64,000 nt of DNA from Neurospora tetraspora (Eukaryota > Ascomycota > Sordariomycetes > Sordariales > Sordariaceae): positions 2,232,001 to 2,296,000 of the forward strand of contig NW_026944390.1 in NCBI RefSeq assembly GCF_033439725.1, read 5' to 3'. This document shows, piece by piece, positions 55,201-64,000 of the stretch (positions are counted from its first letter, which is position 1; each line of letters begins with the position of its first letter). A program made the translations under genes and the position numbers. Under the pieces are notes generated by a model that was not told the origin of the DNA, did not search any database, and worked only from the letters and a program-made list of their open reading frames with translations.

Positions 55201-58200
55201 AACGGCTCAGGTTGCGTTGGCGTCCAGGTTCCGGCTCAAACAAGAAGCGCACAAAGCGAAAGGTTTTGTGAGGGCAGCAGATGTTTGTTCTTCTAGAATG
55301 CGCTGAATGCCGGTTTCATGGGCCATTCCACACACCAGCCTTCAGAAACACTGCACCTGAATCTAGCAGAGCAGGCTGGCAGCCTAGCAACAGGGGCAGC
55401 AAGGGCAGCAGTACTACGCAATGTCAGCATGGCAGTTAAGCAGTCTGCAAGCCTGCTGGGCGGATGGTTGGAACACAAAAAACGCCCTCGGGGCTTGTTT
55501 CTGGCGCACCCCATGTTTTCCCACACCTCTTTCGCTGCAAAAGAGATCTGTGCCATGTGACACATCACTCCCCGGCTTTTGACAACTCCAGGGTCCTTGC
55601 GTGGGAAACATGGATTGCAACGACGGTTTGGCAACAATGGTGGTGATGATGGTGATGGTGATATGGTAAAGGGTGGATTTGGTGAAAGTGCTGCCGAGTT
55701 GCACGCCATAAAAGTGAAGATATTCGGACTTGACACCTCTAGTCAAGCCCATTGGCAACATGGTCAAACCCACTAAAAAAGATGGAATTAGCGTCAGCGT
55801 CAGGCCGGGTTGGGACTGTATGTACCTGTTTGACTCTGACTGACTGCCCTGGAGACGACGGAGTCTTCTGCTAGCTCTGGCTGTCTCACCTCTTCAGCAG
55901 TGCATCCACTGGACGGTACCTGGTTCTTCTCAGTGACCACCACAGTCCACGCCAATGAACCAACCGAATGCAGAGGTCATGGCCTGGAGGTAACACATGT
56001 CGTGCAGCCACTGCCGCAACGAGACTATATCGCGTCTAGAGTACCTAGAAAGTCAATCAGCGATGAGTTGGTTCCTTGTTTGTATGAGGCCAAAATTCCG
56101 CTCGGGTGCCTACCCTGACGTTCGCCTGAAGAGAAAGGAGATGGGAGAGAGACCGAGATTCTGGAAGCTGATCGCCCATGCATGTTGATCCGAAAATCCA
56201 AACGTGTCGCGAGGCGCCATGGACGAAGATGCAGACGAAGATCACCCATCCATGAAGGATGAGAACATGCAAGTCAGCATCATCCGTCCTCCGAGACGGG
56301 TGGTCGAAAGGGCGGGTGGGAAAGACGAGCTCAGATCCCGTCTGTCTGTCGAGAAATTCTCAAGCACTACCTCAGGTTCAGAGACTCATGGCTGATAAGA
56401 CTGGAAGCTGCTAATCCCTCCAACGATTGGCTCCTTCGAAAGAGAGACTGATAAGACTTTGATGAGAGAAGAGAACGGAAGTTGCTGGATGGTTGAAATG
56501 GGACAAGTTCGATCGAAAACGCCAAGCTCCTTCCCTCCATTTGCCCGACCTGCCGAACCCCCACTCTGGACAATGTCCCCACTTCTCCTCGCATCCTGAG
56601 TGGGCACTACCGCTGTACCGCACCCATTTCATCTTGGCGTGCTTGGCTCTTTCTCTCCGCACCGTGACTACTCAAGACCCACTTCGAAAACCTCAACGTC
56701 ACACCGGTCGGGGTCTCAGAATGAGAGAGCCATGAAATGGAAGTCGCAGAGTGAACTCATGTCTTCTTCATGGACGCGGTACTTTATTTTGCATGTCTCT
56801 AGCACCCCTTTTCTTTTGGATAGACTTGGACCAAGTCACATGGAAAGTGAGGGCTTCGTCCTCACAGTGCCAGCTCCAGGCAACATAACGTCACGGTATC
56901 CTCAGCTCTGGCTGCGACTGCCCTCTCTGGCTTTGCAAATTGAATTCGACTTTGACCGGCATGGGGAATTTCGAATGGGAAAGAGCGCGGGACAAAATCG
57001 AGGGGGTAAGGGGCGCTTTCCATCTCTGTTGCGACAAGTTGCAGCCCAGATTCCCCGATTCGGTTCCGAGGGGAAATAAGAAAGTGCAGGTTCCTTCCCG
57101 TTATGATCACCTCACTCGGTCACTGCAATCCAGTCCCATCGATTTCGCCCATCGTTCCAATCTCGCCACGAAATCACTCGCTCCTGTCAGGCCAGCGCAG
57201 GAAGTCGCTCCTTGGTCTCATCTTGTCGCACAGTTTGTCTCTCTCGGTATTTGCGATGGAACAAATGAGTTTATTGCGAATCCGTGTCACCCGCTTCGGC
57301 CCCCATGCTCCTGCTCGTGATGTATGGGGTGCCAGTGTCACTTCCGTTGGCCGCTCAGGCCTGCCTGCCTTTCCGAATTCCGTGACTGGCCCTGACGAGT
57401 ACAGTCTGGTCGCTGCTCGGGAAGAAAAGAGGCAGGAGAGAGAGGTATGGGGTAACACTCCTGCCCTCAAATCACACCACAAGCTGTTAGCAGTTGATGC
57501 TGTTTCATTACCGAGACCTTTACCCAGCACGAGATATCGACCGGATCCAATCAGCTTTCGCCGCGGCCTTTGTCATCAAAACAATTCACTGATGCTTTTC
57601 CAGGTATCCGTCATGCTCTGCCCTCACCGGTCGCAGGTCTCTGTCCAGCCCGGCGGTTGCTTCACCGGCGACGATTGGTTGGTTCACCATTCCATCTCCA
57701 GAGGGTGTGAAGCTGGACCAGGATGTGACGCGATGCTATGCAGACATTAATGCTGTCTCCTCATCGGTGAGTCGAGACGGTCCAGAGTATCATCCAGGGC
57801 TTGCCGTCTGCCTGCTTGTTGCCCTTAGCGCTCGAATCATGAAATTCCACCGGGCATACAGGCATATTGTATGGGCTGTTAGGCACAAACAGTTGCTCCC
57901 TCAACACATGCCAGCATACCTGCTAGAGGTACAACGAGTGTGACCCATCTGTGTCCTGGCTATAGGCACTCATGAGCTGCTTGGCCTATCTAGGACAGAG
58001 AAGCCGCTTCCCGGTTGGTTCCCCGAGGTTCCCGGGCATCTTCAACAAAACGGTACGAGCAGGTACATAGCCGTCACGGCCGGTACAACACCACGCTTTG
58101 ATGGTATCAAGTCCTTCGGCACAAGTTGGGCCCCAAAATGGGTTGGGAAACAGACAGTCTACCCAATGGCTGTCTTGAGTCTGGTTACAGCAGAATGTGA

Positions 58201-61200
58201 CAAGCTTAGCTAAAGGTAAGATGATGAGCCGTGCTCTTGGTGTCAGACGGACATATCACGGCCCCTAATTGTTGAGTGCTTAGGCAGTCTGTCCGCGATC
58301 AGTCGCCTGAGGGCGTTTGAGCTCTTGATGTAGGCCATAATGCCACATGGTTCTGGTGGCAGTCGGGCAGCACCTCGGTTTAACAGGTCCTTTGCGCGTC
58401 TTCAATACAGCTAATCAAGCTCGACTCCCAGCAAAGGCCATCGAGCGAGATGGCTTTGCCATCCGTGACAATTCAGCAGTCGACAAGAACATCATTGGAC
58501 TTGGCGTCGAGGATGACCGGAATCCCCTGCGAATGATCATCAACGGATTACTGATATCATGGGTATCTGAGATTTTAGCCCCATACCCAAGGTGTTGAGA
58601 AAGGCAGACATACGAAAACACAAAAAGGCTTCAGAGCTTACATACGATGCGTTCACTGCACCCTTACCAAACGTGATGGCTTCGGTTGCCTGCCTACTCG
58701 AAGGGGCTATAGATTGTCCAATCAACAAACAAGAAGGGTGCAGGTGTAACTACGCCGCCTCTTCATAGAAAGCGTCTTCCATTTCCCACCCCAACTCGAC
58801 TCCAACGTCTGGACAGACACATCCCGACGCTTGGTACGTGCATTCATATCGACATCTCCGTCATGGTCGTTGCAATCGGGCAATCACCGGTCGTTCTTTT
58901 TCAGCGACTGACTTGATACGGCAGTAAGGCGTCGAAGCATGAAGCTGTCTGCATTCTCGTCCCGGGCCCTGCTCCCTTCACGCAATTTGGCCATGGACTG
59001 GAAATCATAAGGAGCTTCGTACGAGACCACCCTCCTGGGAGCGGTCACCACATACCCGAACTTGCGCAAGTCGCTGCAGACGGGTATCCTCAGTCCACGA
59101 CCGCTACAACTACCGAGCCAGGGGCTATCTGTGGTGCTTGGACGCTCAATTTGAGGGCACTTCGGGCTAATTTGAGTTTGCCAGAGGTTGCTCAAACATG
59201 GCCTTCGTCTCCGAATCTAGGTTTGTTTTTGCTACGACTTCCAAATTCGATCGCTAACCCCTTCCGAATCCGGCCCTTTAGACTTTTGTTTTTGTTCAAC
59301 TATGCCACGACAGACAGGACCGCATCCTTTTGCCACCGAATGCCCCGCCGAGACGAACCATAGATTGCACCGCCGCAAGCGTCATGCCGTGACCGAAGTG
59401 GGCTCCTTCGATCTAGCCCAAGGTGGATAAGGAGGCTATCACAAGAAAGAGCTTGGCAAGGCAGGCTTCCTGGAGGAGCGAAATACCGTCCCCATGATGA
59501 TCTCAGACCGGCTGGGTGCCTACGTGGCGCATACTCCGAAGCGGGTAAAGTCTTGAGTTGATGATTTCATGGGCCTGGTGAAGACCCGTGAGTCTCCGGC
59601 CTCTGCGTCTCTTGCTTGTCTCGAAACCGCACCCGCATTTGCCTGTCCCACAAGCATGTCACTACACGCCTCATATCTCGGCCCGTCAGCTATGTCGCTC
59701 AAGACGGTAGATCATGGTTACTCGATGGTATTCCCCACTTGACCCGTGGTAATGTGTGACAGGCTTTCAGTTCGAACTTTACGCTTGACACATTAATCGG
59801 ACGATGATCTGCTTGTCTCATGGGAGGCCGTGGCCTGCTGTCAGGGAACTGCTAGTCTCACCAAAATGGTCTAGGGCGTAACACGGCGCCGATGTGTCTC
59901 CGATTATGGCAGAAGTCTTGTGTGGACATGCTGGGGGTTGAATGGCTGTCTGGGATTGCCCAGGGGCTGGGCGTCAGTTGGCCCCATTGTTGTCCACCGT
60001 GGATTAGGGTGAGACAAGATTCAGAAACCACCCTGACTTTTCCATCATCAAATGAAGCAGCAATCTAGCGTTGCCCAGTTTGGCTCGGAAGTCTCGGAGT
60101 CCGCAAGTCACCACCAAGTCGAAGGGACAAGCAGCCGATGGTGATGGTTGATAACGTCAGAAAGGCAGGTGAGCAAAGCTGCAATCAGCATACGGCTATG
60201 CCTCCAAAGTCCAGACCATTTTTGCCTCCCAGTCGCATAGACTGTGGAACACCATCAGGTAACGGGATCTTTCGTGATGGCTGGTACCTGCACGGAAAGG
60301 TTGGATGCCTGCCATGCAGAGATATCTTGGTTGGGGCAGCTTGCTCACGATCCCGTCGGAGCGACACCTTGATGCCTCGAAACTCACCAAACATGGCACC
60401 ACGACGACACGGAAGATGGGCAACCCTTCACACCCGATTCGTAAAGAATACTCTAAGGAGGGAGGATTTCTGGCTTGGACATACTAAGAATAGCACCGGC
60501 AGACGGATCATGAGAGGGGATAGGCGCCTCGTTCTTAATGCATGCGAGGTCCGGACACGAGATCACACTCCGATCAGGGCGCGCGAACATGCCGGGGCTC
60601 TCATAGGCGCTTCGCCGTCATCACCCCCCTGGTCGGTCTTCCAATATGAAGATGCAGAAAGGTTGTTTGAATCAGCAAGTGCAGAAAAAACACCCGGGAT
60701 CATGTCCATTGCTGGCTATGTCAGATCCGGGATGGAGGCCTTTTGTCTCGACAGCATGATCAGGGGGTCTTGCAAGCTGACGGTTGAGCTGGCATACGTC
60801 GTTCAGTTGCTTCACTTGATTGGCAAGCCCGAGATATTTTGGGGCTTCTTTCTCATCGGACTGTGTCTATTTGAAGCAATAGTCACGGACAAATATTCGG
60901 CGCAAGACAATGCTCAAATCTGCCCCCAGACAAGCCACCCATCTTGAGGCTTATCGAAGGCTTCCGGAAGCCAACCTAATCCCCATTGGGACAAAAGGTA
61001 AACAAGAATTCCGAAGATAATGAGGACATCAGGGGTCTTCTTCCGCTGGGGTAACATTCGAATGGATTACAATGATCTTCGGTCATAGACGGTTAGCTTC
61101 TCAGTCACCTTCCGGATTGTTCTCCGGTCTTTCTGCAAGCTGTAAGGGTACGAGACACTTCAAACCAGCTAGTCGTCCACGGGGTTTGTTTTGTGCGAGG

Positions 61201-62048
61201 GTGGCTTCTAGAAGGCAGGAGGTGAAGCCACCAAAGAAAAGCTGGAGAAATGTGGAAGTCGTCAAAACATGCACCCCCCTAACGATGATGGCGGTGCCAG
61301 GGCCCGCGACGGGATGGGGCACCACCTATTGGCACTGGCCAACTGTATTGAAGGAGGCTCCAGCACGGGCCTCATCAGCACACCCATGCCCGGAAGCATG
61401 ACCTGCATTTGGGGACAGGGTTTGGGCGCCCGGACCACTCAGAGGCATCGGAGGCGCGAGAAGTCTTGGCCTCGGTGTTTGCCTGCCCGTCGGTGCCGTT
61501 CCTCACCTTGACTTGTTCCTTCTTCATTATCATCAGCATCCAGATCTCGGACTTGAGTGGTTGGATGACGTACCCAAGCTGATCCAGTCAAAATACCTTG
61601 CATACGATGGAAGTTGCCATCCATACGATACAGTCATTTGCACCATTGCCATCCACGACGTGATCCATATCCGCCCTGCAGGGCCCCATCTCGTCGTTGC
61701 CTGGAGGACGCGCATTGGTCAGTTTGGAGGCAGGCGGCGACGACGACTCATCTCTGCTTACAACAGCACTCATCTACACTACATCCAACCTCAAGGTACC
61801 TCTCAGCACAGTTACACGACAACAACATCAAGCTTGACATTCTCCAAGTACCTACCAAGCAAGTCACCTCACGGCAGGCAAATCGACAAAGTCCAGTCGG
61901 CGTCAGAATCAGAAGCTGCGTGTTTCCGACAAGGAAGCTGCACATTGCAGGAGACTACAGCCTCACCACATATCTGAACCCGTGTAGTCCTCAAGATTCG
62001 TTTCTTGGGTTTCGAAGCACAGGAGAAGACCACTTCCAGGGTTACCTA
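49228..62048. other. 12.8-kb gene-poor region upstream of vib-1
   Basis: This interval has normal base composition and no RIP signature, but no recognisable coding gene. The longest frames (53743-54447 with an antisense frame at 53811-54368; 60138-60947) are low in conserved-looking features and overlap on both strands. A minus-strand stretch at about 49490-49640 follows a CTTCTTTTAG acceptor-like site and reads GYGPGTASSLGSMLLQSSGT in one frame, a possible first coding exon of the NDT80 gene. The rest probably holds the long leader and regulatory DNA for the divergent genes, and perhaps unannotated non-coding transcripts. Confidence 0.5.
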
Positions 62049-63899
62049 ATGCCGAAGAAGAGACTCCATTTCAAACAATATTCCAAACCGCAGTCAACTG
62101 CTCCAGCTTCATTGAGCTCCACCGCTGCGGGCGCCGGCAGCCACAATGGTGCGTTACCTGAACTGCTACACCACCCTCTCTGTGTAGCCCGTCAAACCCA
62201 TCCATCATCTCATTCCCTTCATCCCTTGCCTTACCATGATAGCCCTCCCCACCCCCTATCTGGCTGTCTAATCCGCTGAATGGGCGGGTGCATGACCCGC
62301 AAAGCCATCGTGCTCCTCGAGCCTCGCCCGGTGCCCTTGGCAGAGACTGTTCATACACCGGTGATGGATGCCAAGAGGGCTGGCATAGTGTATCTAGCAT
62401 GGCTTGTTGTACTAACACACTGGACTATAGGTGAATCAGAAAGCCGTGGTGTCAATCAGCTGCTCGCTGAAATGCGCCGTTTCGGTGTGAACAGTAATAG
62501 TAATGCTCAAGGTGCATTAGATGTTCGGCCGACGGTGCCACCGGTCATCCGGGACATTTTACAGCTACCCGAGACACCGGCGCCTAGGCCGCGTCCGGGT
62601 CGGGGCCGGGGTGGACCCCGTGTGGATGCCGCCGGTAGAAGGCTGCCTCCCGGTCCGGCCCCGCCACAGAGCTGGCTGAATCGGCCGGCACACGGAATAG
62701 TTTCCACAGTGCCTCGTCAGTCCGACTCGGACGAACGTCGACTAGACCAACACATGCTGCCTGAGCTGTACCTTCCGGCCAGAGGTAGTCTGATCGACTT
62801 GACTCTCCGGCAGTTCGCACACAGCTGGGATTTTCAACGAGAGTATTGTCACTACTATATTTACCATCTACCTACACATCTCCGCGAAGCATTAGTGGCC
62901 TACCTCAGCATTTGGAGAGACCCCGGCCACGTAACTCTCGCAGACCTCAAAGCCATTCTCCTCCCTCCACAAAAGCAAGAAGGCGACGAAGATGAGGACG
63001 TCGAGCTGCTAGAGGATGAATACCTCGACCCCAGCATCGCAAACAAAGACTTCCGCCACCTCGACCTCTCCCACTCCATCGGAACCTCCCTCTCCCTCCG
63101 CGAACTCACCGACCTGCTATTCCCTCCCAAACCCGCCGCCACCAAAACCATCACCGCCGCGTCCCTCCACACCGCCGAACTAAAAGAATCATGGGAAGAC
63201 TCAGCCGACGAAGAAGATGAACACCAACCCGAAACCCCCTCCATCCCCCGCCCCCTCCTCCCCAACCTAACGCACCTCTCCCTCTCCCTCCCTCCCAACC
63301 CTTTTGCGTCTTCCACGTTCACCTCCCCCCATACCACCCCTACGGGTAACCACCCCTTACCCTCCTGGCGCCACCTCCTATCCTTCGCCTCCCACCACCC
63401 CACCCTCACCCACCTCTCCCTCGCCAACTGGCCCGAACCCTCTCTCACCCCCAACGCCAAATACGCTTCCTTCGTCACCGACCAGGGGAGGAGGGTGCAA
63501 TACGGCGGTACGGGTCCCTATAGTCACTCGCTGGATAATGATTGGTCGGAGGCTATTTTGGTGTTGAGAAGACTGAGCAGGGCTTGGTATAGGCTTGAGT
63601 GGTTAGACCTAAGAGGGTGTGGGGGGTGGTGGGAGGCATTGTGGGGGGTTAGTAGGGGGCCGATGGGGGATTTGGACCAGGATGGTGTAGAGACTCATGG
63701 AGAAGGGGGAGAAGTAGGGGATAGAGTGGATTGGAGGGTGGATTGGGGGAAGGTAGAGACTGTTGTGCTTGGTCTTGAGGAGGAGAGGGGGAAGTTTCCG
63801 GTGGATGGGGTGGAGGAGGTGGTCGAAAAGGGGAAGAGGTTGGAGAGACATGTCCGGGGGGTGAGGAAGGGGAGGGGGAGGTGGTTTGCTGTTTGTTGA
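62049..63899 (+). CDS. Conserved fungal leucine-rich protein of unknown function
   Basis: The start is MPKKRLHFKQYSKPQ at 62049. Exon 1 ends at 62148 and a 282-bp intron (GTGCGT donor, ACTAAC branch, CTATAG acceptor) leads to exon 2, 62431-63899, giving 522 residues. The joined text reads SHNGESESRGVNQLLAEMRR. Conserved-looking blocks are TVPPVIRDILQLPETPAPRP, GRRLPPGPAPPQSW, SLIDLTLRQFAHSWDFQREY, LPTHLREALVAYLSIW, DFRHLDLSHSIGTSLSLREL, LLPNLTHLSLSL, HPTLTHLSLANWPEPSLTPNA, YSHSLDNDWSEAILVLRRLS and LEWLDLRGC. The HLDLS/HLSL/WLDLRGC segments are leucine-rich-repeat-like. The last exon is complete. I recognise it as a conserved ascomycete family without an established role. Divergent from vib-1. 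Confidence 0.85.
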
Positions 63900-64000
63900 T
63901 GTGGTGATGGGTGAGGAGTGATGAATGAGGTGGCATGGAGAAGGTAGAATGGAAATATTGGAGGGATATTCATATGAGCGACAACATAGACATAAAAGCA

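Noticed and set aside
60138-60947. 269-codon open frame on +
   Set aside because: It has a short hydrophobic stretch near the end but no recognisable family, splice or conservation clue; kept as possible but unsupported.
1-64000. CRISPR arrays, bacterial operons or riboswitches
   Set aside because: The window is eukaryotic with spliceosomal introns; no regularly spaced repeats of that kind were seen.

Overview
The window looks like nuclear DNA of a filamentous ascomycete, most likely a Sordariomycete near Neurospora, Podospora or Chaetomium. Genes are split by short introns (51-282 bp, one of 1.45 kb) with GT donors, CTAAC or CTGAC-type branch sites and YAG acceptors. Recognisable proteins (Spc24, Fis1, a VIB-1-type NDT80 factor, a Ran-binding nuclear-pore protein, a PNP-NACHT NLR) are typical of that group. 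The first 5.8 kb carries the signature of repeat-induced point mutation (RIP). Identifications come from recognising motifs in translated sequence; no database search was run.

Layout. 1-5.8 kb: AT-rich, RIP-mutated transposon DNA with a chromodomain Ty3/gypsy polyprotein (+) and the C-terminal half of a pogo-like DD35D transposase (-). 6.3-7.1 kb: an intact-ended non-autonomous DNA transposon with 8-bp target duplications, built from two 370-bp units that contain telomere-like TTAGGG motifs. 7.2-23.9 kb: a conserved housekeeping block with a TatD-family metallohydrolase (-), a small membrane protein (+), Spc24 (-), Fis1 (+), a zinc-ribbon/RING-H2 ubiquitin ligase (+), a secreted/type I membrane protein with two C-terminal PPxY motifs (+) and a RanBD/FG nucleoporin-like protein (+).

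25.4-38.8 kb: an accessory block. It holds a PNP-NACHT NLR whose ankyrin tail lies in another frame and runs in frame into three LysM domains, two orphan small genes, a very repeat-rich gene broken by a single TAG, a frameshifted 2EXR-family pseudogene, and an intron-containing tRNA-Glu(CTC) at its edge. 38.8-45.9 kb: mostly non-coding.

45.9-49.2 kb (-): the VIB-1-type NDT80/PhoG factor, with a 1.45-kb intron and its first exon unresolved. 49.3-62.0 kb: about 12.8 kb of ordinary base composition with no convincing gene, lying between this regulator and the divergent final gene (62.0-63.9 kb, +), a conserved fungal leucine-rich protein. In Neurospora, VIB-1 controls heterokaryon-incompatibility cell death, and fungal NLRs are executors or sensors in the same biology. 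Finding an NLR-LysM chimera about 20 kb from it is the most striking feature of the window, although a functional link is only inference.
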